Shown: positions 1 through 6,241 of the stretch, piece by piece
Layout of the letters: the number at the start of each line of letters is the position of its first letter
Numbering within the stretch: position 1 is the first letter of the stretch
Source: Candidatus Gerdarchaeota archaeon
GTDB lineage: Archaea; Asgardarchaeota; Heimdallarchaeia; JABLTI01
Assembly: GCA_016839405.1 (NCBI GenBank)
Contig: JAEOUJ010000211.1
Location: 1 to 9,782 of the forward strand
Reading direction: 5' to 3'
DNA length: 9,782 bases
Made by a program: the position numbers and the translations under genes
The notes under the pieces: model-generated
The model's input: only the letters and a program-made list of their open reading frames with translations
Databases searched by the model: none
Told to the model about the DNA's origin: nothing

Positions 1-355
1 CTTACTTAATGAAGCTATGAATTTAGCCAAGAAAGGAAAAGATCCACAATTGGTGATTAATATAGCAATAGATAGATCAAAAATTCTTAGTAAATTAGAA
101 TTGTTTGACGAGGCAATGAAAGATTTCATTATCATAAGACGATTTAGCAAAAAATATTCAATAAAATTACCAAATGAACATGAAAAAGAATTCAGTGATC
201 TATTAATTAAATTAGGATTTCAAAAATATGATGAAGGCAAATTAGAAGATGCTTTAAAATATCTAAAAAATGCTGTATTGTTACTAAAATTAACAAATGA
301 TCCAATTCTTGAGAAAGTTGAACTAACAATATCGAAAATAGAATCAAAGCTATAA
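1..355 (+). CDS. TPR-like helical repeat protein, C-terminal part
   Basis: This reading frame is open from the left edge of the window (the ATG at 17 is internal, since codons before it also read through) and ends at TAA 353-355, so only the C-terminal ~117 residues are seen. The translation is a series of amphipathic helices. The clearest unit contains LGFQKYDEGKLEDALKYLK, which has the small and large hydrophobic spacing of a tetratricopeptide repeat. An earlier pair (KLELFDEAMKDF) looks like a second, weaker repeat. TPR proteins usually act as protein-protein interaction scaffolds, and the partner here cannot be told. There is no membrane segment in the visible part. It converges on the tRNA gene, only 7 bases away. 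The fold is fairly sure, the role unknown. Confidence 0.75.
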   Translation, partial: LLNEAMNLAKKGKDPQLVINIAIDRSKILSKLELFDEAMKDFIIIRRFSKKYSIKLPNEHEKEFSDLLIKLGFQKYDEGKLEDALKYLKNAVLLLKLTNDPILEKVELTISKIESKL

Positions 356-362
356 AAATAAA

Positions 363-469
363 TGGTGGACAGGGCAAGATAAATTCGGTAATTACAAATA
401 TAATTTACCTTTGAACTCGCGATCCCCTGATCCCGAACCAGGGATCATACCGTACTAGACCACCTGTCC
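363..469 (-). tRNA. tRNA-Pro (anticodon CGG), with intron and encoded CCA
   Basis: On the minus strand the acceptor GGACAGG (469-463) pairs perfectly with CCTGTCC (373-367), followed by A73 and an encoded CCA (365-363). The D-arm begins GTCTAG and ends GGTATGAT, as is common in archaeal tRNA-Pro. The anticodon stem CCTGG/TCAGG (one G-U) holds the 7-nt loop TTCGGGA, giving anticodon CGG (433-435) for proline codon CCG. The variable region is GGATC. The T-stem GCGAG (420-416) pairs with CTTGC (378-374), but about 37 nt separate the two strands instead of 7, so a 30-nt intron must be removed to give the normal loop TTCAAAT. The mature RNA would be 77 nt including CCA. Identity by anticodon, A73 and D-arm pattern is firm. 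Confidence 0.93.
381..410 (-). other. tRNA intron in the T-loop (about position 58/59-59/60)
   Basis: Thirty bases interrupt the T-loop of the tRNA-Pro gene. In the precursor, GGTAA (409-405) pairs with TTACC (391-387) as the intron's inner helix, extended past a bulged A by TTA/TAA around a 6-nt loop. The exon bases TTC (415-413) pair with GAA (386-384), and the T-stem forms the outer helix. AAA (412-410) is a 3-nt bulge on one side, and a looser 4-5-nt bulge lies on the other. This is a relaxed bulge-helix-bulge target for the archaeal tRNA splicing endonuclease. Cutting after the second bulge A gives exon ends TTCAA and AT. Boundaries 380-409 give the same mature sequence, so the exact cut is ambiguous by one base. 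Confidence 0.85.
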
Positions 470-492
470 TTAATTAGTTTGTTTTTAACAAT

Positions 493-502
493 TAATAAAA
501 AG
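493..502 (-). promoter_or_regulatory. TATA-like box for tRNA-Pro
   Basis: Read on the minus strand the sequence is TTTTTATTAA, centred about 27 bases before the first base of the tRNA (469). That is the usual archaeal spacing between TATA box and transcription start for a tRNA transcribed from, or just before, its 5' end. Confidence 0.5.
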
Positions 503-585
503 GATTTCCATTCATAAACAATTTCTGAGAAAGCTTATTAGTTTGATGTTTATTCATTTATGTGTATATCAATGTTGGGTGAATC

Positions 586-1425
586 ATGGATAAATTCAAT
601 AAAATTGCAATTGTTTCTCGTTTATCTAAATCAAATAACTTGCATAAATGTCAAGAAGTTATTGATTTGATAATTGAGAAATATAATCTAGAAGTTTACC
701 TGAATTCAGATTTTGCTAAAATAATGAACTATTCAAAAACAATTTCTATTGAACAATTAAAGAATTTTGATTTGATTATTGCTTTTGGCGGTGATGGCAC
801 AATTTTATGGGCATCACGTTTTGCAGAAGAGGTGCCAATTTTTGGGATTAATGCTGGGCATTTAGGTTTCCTTACAACAGCCACACTTAGTGGCATTGAC
901 GTTAGTTTGGATCGAGTATTGAGAGGTGATATTGTATTTGACTATTGTATACGCTTAAAAGCAACTTTAAATGGGAAAGAATTACCAACAGCTTTAAATG
1001 AATCTTACATAACCAATAAATTAAGTGCACATATTTGTCAGCTAGATCTTAAAGTAAACGATTTTGATCTTGGGTGTCACCTTCTTGATGGTATTTTGGT
1101 ATCAACACCTACTGGTTCTACAGCTTATTCACTTTCTGCTGGTGGTTCTATCATTCAACATAGTTTAGCAGCAATGCAGATTGTCCCTGTAAATAGTGTA
1201 TCAAGACGTATAAGACCCTTTGTTGTTCCAGGTGATTTCAAGGTTACAATAACAGTTCCAAAAATATTCAAAGGGGATGTTATTGTAATTAATGATGGAG
1301 TTTTAGAAGGTCAACTAACTTCCGATTCTATTTTAGAAATTACAAAGGCACCTCTTAAAACAGTATTTGTTCGTTTCCCTGATTATGGTTTTTTTAATAG
1401 ATTACAAGATAAACTAGATTTCTAG
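586..1425 (+). CDS. nadK: NAD kinase (NAD+/ATP or polyphosphate to NADP+)
   Basis: This 279-residue protein has the family's key motifs. GGDGT is at residues 68-72, in the nucleotide-binding loop. INAGHLGFLTT follows at 88-98, ALNES at 136-140, and DGILVSTPTGSTAYSLSAGG at 168-187, which is the NAD-binding and catalytic signature. INDG lies near 235-238. The enzyme phosphorylates the 2'-OH of NAD's adenosine ribose, the only route to NADP, and works in the cytosol. Length is normal for the family. The start is set by a GGGTGA ribosome binding site at 577-582, three bases before the ATG, which is close but complementary to the archaeal 16S tail. Its TAG stop at 1423-1425 overlaps the region leading into nob1, so the two are co-transcribed. 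The phosphate donor cannot be told from the sequence. Confidence 0.95.
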   Translation: MDKFNKIAIVSRLSKSNNLHKCQEVIDLIIEKYNLEVYLNSDFAKIMNYSKTISIEQLKNFDLIIAFGGDGTILWASRFAEEVPIFGINAGHLGFLTTATLSGIDVSLDRVLRGDIVFDYCIRLKATLNGKELPTALNESYITNKLSAHICQLDLKVNDFDLGCHLLDGILVSTPTGSTAYSLSAGGSIIQHSLAAMQIVPVNSVSRRIRPFVVPGDFKVTITVPKIFKGDVIVINDGVLEGQLTSDSILEITKAPLKTVFVRFPDYGFFNRLQDKLDF

Positions 1426-1431
1426 TGAAGG
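1425..1431 (+). promoter_or_regulatory. Ribosome binding site for nob1
   Basis: GTGAAGG begins on the last base of the nadK stop codon and lies 8 bases before ATG 1440. It favours the ATG over the GTG at 1425 as the Nob1 start and suggests translational coupling with nadK. Confidence 0.5.
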
Positions 1432-1439
1432 ATGCAGAA

Positions 1440-2000
1440 ATGACACCTAAAAAAAAATCTAATGAAATTATGAATAGTCATACTTCTGATCCAATTTTCG
1501 TGCTTGATGCTTCTGCTATTTATAATGGTGTTTTAGGGCAAAATATTAGAGGTATTAAATACATTCCAGAGTGTGTTTTAGCCGAAATTAAAGGCATGCT
1601 AAGAGGAGAAGCAATCATTGAAGAAGCTTTATTATATGAAGATTTGAAAATTATTTCGCCTAGTAAAGAATCTCTAATAAAAATCAAAAAACAAGCTGTA
1701 GAAACTGGTGATGTTCAGGAATTATCTCAATGTGATTTAGCTGTGATTGCTCTAGCATTGGATTTGATCTTACAAAAAAATATCACCATAATATTAAGTG
1801 ATGATTATGACATTCAAAATTTAGCAAATTATATTGGTATAACAAGTAAAGGCATACATTGGAAAGGCATTACTACAATTCATAAATATCAATGGATTTG
1901 CCCCGCATGCGGATCAAAAAGTAAAGAGAAAAGAGATCATTGTTTAGAATGTGGTACAGAAATGGTTAGAAAAACAATCAAAAGAAAAATAAGAAAATAG
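1440..2000 (+). CDS. nob1: Nob1-type rRNA maturation endonuclease (PIN domain plus zinc ribbon)
   Basis: Nob1 cuts the 3' end of precursor small-subunit rRNA during late ribosome assembly in archaea and eukaryotes. The PIN nuclease domain spans about residues 18-135. Acidic metal-binding residues are visible at D23 (VLDASAIYNG), E44/E49, D99 (in ELSQCDLAVIALA) and D121/D122 (LSDDYDIQNLA). A zinc ribbon follows with C154, C157, C168 and C171, then a basic tail. This order and the 186-residue length fit archaeal Nob1. I place the start at ATG 1440 because GTGAAGG (1425-1431) lies 8 bases before it. A GTG at 1425 would add five residues but has no binding site before it. It follows nadK directly and shares its operon. 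The C-terminal KTIKRKIRK stretch may contact rRNA (inference). Confidence 0.93.
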   Translation: MTPKKKSNEIMNSHTSDPIFVLDASAIYNGVLGQNIRGIKYIPECVLAEIKGMLRGEAIIEEALLYEDLKIISPSKESLIKIKKQAVETGDVQELSQCDLAVIALALDLILQKNITIILSDDYDIQNLANYIGITSKGIHWKGITTIHKYQWICPACGSKSKEKRDHCLECGTEMVRKTIKRKIRK

Positions 2001-2003
2001 GTG
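1999..2003 (+). promoter_or_regulatory. Ribosome binding site supporting a TTG start
   Basis: AGGTG overlaps the nob1 stop codon (1998-2000) and sits 8 bases before TTG 2012. This is the main support for the rare TTG start of the downstream gene, as no in-frame ATG lies nearby. Confidence 0.55.
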
Positions 2004-2011
2004 CATCACAA

Positions 2012-2869
2012 TTGTCCGTTAAAAATGCAAAAGCTCATAAAAGTGGTATTTTATTTGATGAAAAAAATAGAAAAGTTTTGATTGTTCCTTTCCAAATTTT
2101 AATTTCACCAAATTATAATAAAAATTACATATTTCATACTGAAATAAATAGACAAATTTTTCATATATTGTTTCCTGCATCTAAAAGATTTACATTATTT
2201 TTCAATCGCACTGAAACAAACAATCCTTGTATCAATTTTTTTGCCTATTTTTCCACTCAAACATTACATGAACTACACAAAATTACAAAACAAACAATAA
2301 ATCGATTAAAAAATTTTCTTAATAATAATGGTCTTTTGATCAAAATAATTAACTCGGAAATATTTCTCCAGGATCTTTTAGATAGTATACCTAAAAAAAT
2401 AGATGAAATAAATCCTTTTATCTATAAAATAATAACTTCAGAAAAAATTCAATATTTATCTTTAGCAAAAATCTACTTTCCCCCTGAGCAAGAAAGAAGT
2501 GATTTAACTATTTTATTAAGAGATTTTTATGCACTATTAAATAATGGACAAATAATATTGGATGTAAGTTATAATCCAACAAAAAGTAATAATAAAAATA
2601 CATTGGCAGCTATCTCTATAATTTTAGAAAATTCAAATTTAGAAGAGATAATTGCAAACAAAAAGAAATTGGATTCCTTATTATCTATTTTTATGAACAA
2701 TTCAACAGATCAAAATTCTTTAAATTTCTGGTTCATTAAAAAGAAAGAATTGTTAGAAAATTATGGAAAAATCATCTTAGGACAAAGCTGGAAATCCTTT
2801 CCAATTGATTTGGATTTCCTCAACTTTGCTGCTTATTTTAATCTTTTAATTAATTCCAAAATATCTTAA
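2012..2869 (+). CDS. Uncharacterised protein, third gene of the nadK-nob1 operon
   Basis: I do not recognise this 285-residue protein. It starts at TTG 2012, 11 bases after nob1, with AGGTG at 1999-2003. Residues ~13-33 (GILFDEKNRKVLIVPFQILI) and ~45-75 look like beta strands of a small globular domain. The middle, ~84-160, is mostly helical, and a further alpha/beta stretch containing GQIILDVSYNP lies near 178-190. The C-terminal third is helical and ends in LDFLNFAAYFNLLINSKIS. There are no cysteine clusters, no nucleotide-binding loop, no signal peptide and no clear membrane helix. It is very rich in Asn, Lys, Ile and Phe, so its DNA is more AT-rich than its neighbours. Because it is translated immediately after Nob1, a part in ribosome assembly or NADP metabolism is conceivable, but that is only inference from position. 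Confidence 0.8.
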   Translation: MSVKNAKAHKSGILFDEKNRKVLIVPFQILISPNYNKNYIFHTEINRQIFHILFPASKRFTLFFNRTETNNPCINFFAYFSTQTLHELHKITKQTINRLKNFLNNNGLLIKIINSEIFLQDLLDSIPKKIDEINPFIYKIITSEKIQYLSLAKIYFPPEQERSDLTILLRDFYALLNNGQIILDVSYNPTKSNNKNTLAAISIILENSNLEEIIANKKKLDSLLSIFMNNSTDQNSLNFWFIKKKELLENYGKIILGQSWKSFPIDLDFLNFAAYFNLLINSKIS

Positions 2870-2883
2870 TATTTAACGGAAGC

Positions 2884-2890
2884 TTTATAA
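2884..2890 (+). promoter_or_regulatory. TATA-like box of the uL1-uL10 operon
   Basis: TTTATAA lies in the gap after the preceding gene. With the usual archaeal spacing, transcription would start near 2910-2915. That leaves a leader of about 85 bases before the uL1 ATG, long enough to hold the hairpin at 2938-2977. Confidence 0.55.
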
Positions 2891-2937
2891 TGCAATTATT
2901 TCGTTTCAAATTAACAAACAATCGCGCTTAACTGTCA

Positions 2938-2977
2938 CCACACCCACGCTTAGTAAAGAAACTTTTGTGGTGTGTGG
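2938..2977 (+). promoter_or_regulatory. Leader hairpin of uL1, candidate L1 autoregulatory site
   Basis: CCACACCCAC (2938-2947) pairs along all ten bases with GTGG (2967-2970) and GTGTGG (2972-2977), leaving a single bulged T at 2971. Inside the loop AAAG/CTTT around AAA can form a small upper stem, giving an internal loop between two helices. The hairpin ends 19 bases before the uL1 start codon, next to its ribosome binding site. In several archaea L1 represses its own operon by binding an mRNA structure that mimics its 23S rRNA site, either in the leader or early in the coding region. The position and shape fit, but I cannot show that the internal loop matches the L1 recognition core. Confidence 0.55.
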
Positions 2978-2996
2978 CATAAAAGAAGTGATTAAT

Positions 2997-3644
2997 ATGG
3001 ACAAAAATAAATTGACAGAAGCGGTTGCGAAGTGTAAAAAAGAATCTAAAAAACGTAAATTTACTGAGAGTATTGATCTCGCTGTAAATTTCAAGGATTT
3101 AGATCTTAAAATTCCTAGTAACCGTTTTAACTTTCAAACAACATTACCTCATCCAATTTACAAAAAAATTAATGTAGCAATTTTTGCTGGAGGAGAAATA
3201 GCTATTAATGCAAAAAATGCTGGGGTAAAAACTGTTCTAAGTAGAACAGAATTGGAAGCATTAGGAAAATCTCCAAAAGAAATTCGAAAGCTTGCTTGCG
3301 ACCATGATTTCTTTTTAGCTGAACCACCATTAATGCCTCTTATAGCTAGATTCCTTGGAAAATATCTTGCACCTAGAGGAAAGATGCCTCAACCTATAGC
3401 TCCTAATGCTGATATAGCTGTATTGCTTGAACGATTTACCAGAACTGCAAAATTACGCATTAAAGAGAATCCTGTAGTTTTAACCAAGGTTGGCAACATT
3501 AAAATGAATAATGAAAATGTTGCTGAGAATATTGAAGCAATTATCCATGCTTTAGAAGGTAAATTGGAAAAAGGAATTTTGAATATCAGATCTGCCATGT
3601 TAAAAACCACAATGGGCAAATCTGTAAAGGTCGAGGTGCATTAA
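2997..3644 (+). CDS. rpl1: Large-subunit ribosomal protein uL1 (L1)
   Basis: uL1 forms the mobile L1 stalk at the ribosomal E site and in archaea often also represses its own mRNA. The 215-residue product matches archaeal L1 in length and sequence. It begins with the N-terminal helix DKNKLTEAVAKCKKESKKRKF and the FTESIDLAVNFKDLD strand. The second domain, about 65-155, holds FLAEPPLMPLIARFLGKYLAPRGKMP, the characteristic L1 signature. The last part (KVGNIKMNNENVAENIEAII, then SAMLKTTMGKSVKVEV) returns to domain I. I chose ATG 2997, preceded by GAAGTGAT (2986-2992 region) as ribosome binding site. An in-frame GTG at 2967 would place codons within the leader hairpin and lacks support. It is followed after one base by uL10. 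Confidence 0.96.
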   Translation: MDKNKLTEAVAKCKKESKKRKFTESIDLAVNFKDLDLKIPSNRFNFQTTLPHPIYKKINVAIFAGGEIAINAKNAGVKTVLSRTELEALGKSPKEIRKLACDHDFFLAEPPLMPLIARFLGKYLAPRGKMPQPIAPNADIAVLLERFTRTAKLRIKENPVVLTKVGNIKMNNENVAENIEAIIHALEGKLEKGILNIRSAMLKTTMGKSVKVEVH

Positions 3645-3645
3645 G

Positions 3646-4665
3646 ATGAGTAAAGTAATTTACAAACATGATCCAAGTCCAGTTAAGAAAAAACAATTAG
3701 CTGAACTTATAACTTTGCTACAACAATATAAAAACATTGGAATTACCCGAATTGAAAACATTGCATCAAAGACTATTCAACAGCTACGACATGAATTACG
3801 ACAAGATGCAATTCTAAAAGTGGCAAAAAACTCAATTATGAAACTTGCTCTTGAAGAATTAGGCAAAAATGATAAAGACATCACAAAATTATTGAATTAC
3901 ATAAATGGTTCATGTGCTTTCATATTAACAAATGGAAATCCTTTCAAAGTAGCTAATTATTTGGAGAAAAATAAAATTCCAACTGCAGCTAAGGAAGGTC
4001 AAATAGCCACTAAAGATGTTGTAGTTACAGCAAGAGATACTGGTTTTGCTCCTGGACCTGTAATTGGAGAACTACAATCTATTGGTTTAAATACTCGTAT
4101 TGAAGGTGGAACTATTAAAATTGTAGATGATACTGTTGTATGTAATGCAGGTGATAAAGTTTCTAAAACACTTGCCAATGTACTTGGTAGATTAGGAGTT
4201 GAACCTTTTGATGCAGGATTATCAGTCGATGCTATTTACAGCACCGGAACTTTACTCTTACATGATGAATTGATTGTAGATTTTGATGAAATAATGAGTA
4301 ATTTAGTGAATGCACATAGAAATGCATATACGCTTTCTTTAGAAGCAGCTATCCCAACAAAAGAAAATCTTACTGCATTAATTGGCCGAACACGTAGACA
4401 AGCATTAAGTCTTGCAATAGAGTCAGGTTTTATCACTCCTGAGTCTGCAAGTAATATATTAGCTAAAACTCAACTTGAAGCAATGGCTTTAGCCAAACTA
4501 ATTTCTTCAAAAGATCCCAGCATACTTCCACCAGATATAATTTCTGTTTCACAAATAGCTATATCCCCAAAAGATACAACAACACAAAAAGAAGATACCT
4601 CTAAAACTGATGACAAAGAGGATGATAAAGAAGAAGAGAGTGGCCTTGGTTCACTTTTTGGATGA
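3646..4665 (+). CDS. rplP0: Large-subunit ribosomal protein uL10 (archaeal P0), stalk base
   Basis: uL10 anchors the L12 dimers of the ribosomal stalk that recruits elongation-factor GTPases. The 339 residues show the archaeal P0 layout. The N-terminal rRNA-binding domain includes KNSIMKLALEEL. An inserted domain follows at about 110-180 (KDVVVTARDTGFAPGPVIGELQ lies at its start). A helical spine at about 220-290 binds L12 dimers. The tail is a charged, flexible linker ending in GLGSLFG, the factor-binding sequence it shares with archaeal L12. The ribosome binding site GAGGTG (3633-3638) lies inside the end of uL1, and one base separates that gene's stop from this ATG, so translation is coupled. 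Unusually, no L12 gene follows; a terminator lies just after the stop. Confidence 0.96.
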   Translation: MSKVIYKHDPSPVKKKQLAELITLLQQYKNIGITRIENIASKTIQQLRHELRQDAILKVAKNSIMKLALEELGKNDKDITKLLNYINGSCAFILTNGNPFKVANYLEKNKIPTAAKEGQIATKDVVVTARDTGFAPGPVIGELQSIGLNTRIEGGTIKIVDDTVVCNAGDKVSKTLANVLGRLGVEPFDAGLSVDAIYSTGTLLLHDELIVDFDEIMSNLVNAHRNAYTLSLEAAIPTKENLTALIGRTRRQALSLAIESGFITPESASNILAKTQLEAMALAKLISSKDPSILPPDIISVSQIAISPKDTTTQKEDTSKTDDKEDDKEEESGLGSLFG

Positions 4666-4677
4666 ACAAAAAATAAA

Positions 4678-4710
4678 CTCGAAATTCCTTCTGGAAATTC
4701 GAGATTTTTT
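4678..4710 (+). terminator. Hairpin plus T-run after uL10
   Basis: CTCGAAATTCC (4678-4688) pairs with GGAAATTCGAG (4693-4703) over ten base pairs with one A-A mismatch and a TTCT loop. Six T bases follow at 4705-4710. This resembles an intrinsic terminator and marks the end of the ribosomal operon 12 bases after the uL10 stop. Confidence 0.75.
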
Positions 4711-4763
4711 CTTTCTTTAAATAAATAATAGAATATATTTATTCTCAAACTGAAACGAAACTA

Positions 4764-4770
4764 TTATAAA
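4764..4770 (+). promoter_or_regulatory. TATA-like box before the small membrane protein
   Basis: TTATAAA is preceded by a purine-rich stretch (GAAACGAAAC) that could serve as a TFB recognition element. Expected transcription start is near 4793, giving a leader of about 40 bases before ATG 4833. This argues against the upstream TTG 4776 and ATG 4791 as starts. Confidence 0.5.
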
Positions 4771-4832
4771 ACTAGTTGTGTAATCGCTTTATGTGTAAAA
4801 ACTCCTTGAAGGAATTGGTAGGTTTCAATTAC

Positions 4833-5123
4833 ATGAAAGATAAATTAGCTGGTTATTCAATCTTCATTCTTTCCTTAGCAATTTTAGGTGCTTGGGGAAC
4901 GTTTACTATATGGGGTATCATTGATTGGACAAATTCAGTTGATGCCTTTATCCCTCAACAAGTTACAGTTATTTTATTAACTGCCCCAATTCTTCTAGCA
5001 ATGATTGTTGTATTAAGCATTGCTGCATGGATTGGTTGGACAATGGCAAGAACTCCTCCTCCTGCTCCAATAGATCTTGAGGATTTTGAAAGCATAGAGG
5101 ATACTGTAGAAGATAAAGAGTAA
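4833..5123 (+). CDS. Small membrane protein with two transmembrane helices, unknown role
   Basis: I do not recognise this 96-residue protein. It has two hydrophobic segments, about residues 8-30 (YSIFILSLAILGAWGTFTIW) and 43-71 (VTVILLTAPILLAMIVVLSI, then AAWIGW), joined by a short polar loop. After the second helix come R73, a proline-rich TPPPAP and a strongly acidic tail. There is no cleavable signal peptide. I prefer ATG 4833, which has GGTAGGT at 4817-4823 and fits the promoter position. In-frame starts at TTG 4776 and ATG 4791 would add 19 or 14 residues. It stands as a single gene between a terminator and T-tracts, so its neighbours say nothing about its task. The acidic tail could be a docking site for a soluble partner (inference). 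Confidence 0.75.
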   Translation: MKDKLAGYSIFILSLAILGAWGTFTIWGIIDWTNSVDAFIPQQVTVILLTAPILLAMIVVLSIAAWIGWTMARTPPPAPIDLEDFESIEDTVEDKE

Positions 5124-5132
5124 TAAAATAAC

Positions 5133-5157
5133 TTTTTTTTATTGCTTTTTTTTGTTT
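5133..5157 (+). terminator. T-tract terminator after the small membrane protein
   Basis: Two runs of eight T bases (5133-5140 and 5146-5153) start about 10 bases after the stop codon, without a hairpin. Such T-tracts are the common form of transcription end in archaea. Confidence 0.55.
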
Positions 5158-5236
5158 AGTTCACTACAACAACAATTAAATTTCATAAAAACCTTTTTTT
5201 CTTTAATATTACCTTTATTGTGTGTGGGATAAACGC

Positions 5237-6241
5237 ATGGATATTAGGACAATTTCCAGTAAAAATTTCATTCCGATAATAGATCCTGCTTTTCTTAAGC
5301 AAAGTCCTGATGAATTTCTTGCAGAAAATGGTGGCTTTCTTAGTGAAGTAGCAATTGTAGCTAAATCCACTTCTGGATTTGTACATTATCGTAGTGCTAC
5401 AGCTCCAACAGATCGAGAAACTAATGAATTTTTTTCAACTTTTTCATCAATAGCTGACTCAATTGGCATTAAAGTTTACGCTTATATAAATGGTTTGGCA
5501 GATTCTTTCCTTGCAAAGAATCTTAGTTATTCTGCAATTAAGGATGGTGGTAATCCGAATGTTCATTTTGTAGATCCTTTCAAATCTTCTTATATTAATT
5601 ATCTTAAAGCAATAGTTACAGAAGTACTTGCCTTTCCGGTTCATGGGATACTACTTGATAATATTAAATTTCCAAGAGAAGAATATAGTTTTTGTGAAAG
5701 TTGTCGCAGGAAATTCTCTGATGCTTTTGGTATTGATCGTATGTTTTCTCTAAGTGATCTTCAAAGAGAACCTAATTTAATTGCTCAATGGATGGAGTGG
5801 CGATCCCGTGCTCTTGAAGAAATATTAAAACCGCTTTCATCAACTATTACTTCAAAAAGAGCAATTGATTTTAGCATTATTATGGATATTGATCCTACTA
5901 TTGAAGGTGATAAAGGAGCTTATAGGCAATTTGGGCAAAAAATAGATGCTTTTGCTAAATATGGTAATCCTACAATACACCTTTCAGCTTGGACTCCTTA
6001 TCCTTCTTCACCAGAAGCGCCTGAATATAAATCCCTATTAAAAAATATTCAATTTGTTAAAGACTTTCAATCAAAGAACCAAACAGAGATTAATCTTTAT
6101 GTTTGGGGTGTTGAAAATGAAAACATCTTAAAGATTATTGATTCAATAAAAAAGGAAATTAAAATCAAGAATGTTTTTGCCCAAACCCATTTACCAAAAA
6201 TTTATCAAGAATTACGAGAAATCCATCTAGGTTTAGGTTAA
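5237..6241 (+). CDS. Putative TIM-barrel protein related to glycoside-hydrolase-like families
   Basis: This 334-residue protein resembles the uncharacterised TIM-barrel families called hypothetical glycosyl hydrolases. The best clue is the stretch HGILLDNIKFP (136-146) followed by SFCESCRRKFSDAFG (151-165). In those families a strand ending in an acidic residue (here D141) precedes an arginine/lysine-Phe-Pro turn and a short Cys-x-x-Cys segment. Other strand-helix units are IKVYAYING (78-86), DFSIIMDIDP (211-220), TIHLSAWTPYP (246-256) and INLYVWGVEN (285-294), as expected of a barrel. It lacks a signal peptide or membrane helix, so it should act in the cytosol. Substrate is unknown. The start is ATG 5237 with GGGAT at 5226-5230; the in-frame GTG 5222 would swallow that site. 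It is transcribed alone and is followed by T-tracts. Fold assignment is moderate, enzymatic activity unproven. Confidence 0.75.
   Translation: MDIRTISSKNFIPIIDPAFLKQSPDEFLAENGGFLSEVAIVAKSTSGFVHYRSATAPTDRETNEFFSTFSSIADSIGIKVYAYINGLADSFLAKNLSYSAIKDGGNPNVHFVDPFKSSYINYLKAIVTEVLAFPVHGILLDNIKFPREEYSFCESCRRKFSDAFGIDRMFSLSDLQREPNLIAQWMEWRSRALEEILKPLSSTITSKRAIDFSIIMDIDPTIEGDKGAYRQFGQKIDAFAKYGNPTIHLSAWTPYPSSPEAPEYKSLLKNIQFVKDFQSKNQTEINLYVWGVENENILKIIDSIKKEIKIKNVFAQTHLPKIYQELREIHLGLG

Noticed and set aside
2967..2996. GTG 2967 as an upstream start for uL1
   Set aside because: It would put coding sequence in the leader hairpin. ATG 2997 has a proper ribosome binding site and gives the usual N-terminus.
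2906..3094. Minus-strand reading frame over the uL1 leader and start
   Set aside because: It is antisense to the certain uL1 gene and leader hairpin, and its translation resembles no protein.
4470..4748. Minus-strand reading frame over the end of uL10 and its terminator
   Set aside because: Its serine runs are the reverse of uL10's acidic, lysine-rich tail codons, and it crosses the terminator hairpin.
4776..4832. TTG 4776 as start of the small membrane protein
   Set aside because: It lies before the expected transcription start set by the TATA-like box at 4764-4770.
5183..5386. Minus-strand reading frame across the start of the TIM-barrel gene
   Set aside because: It overlaps a well-supported gene and its translation looks random.
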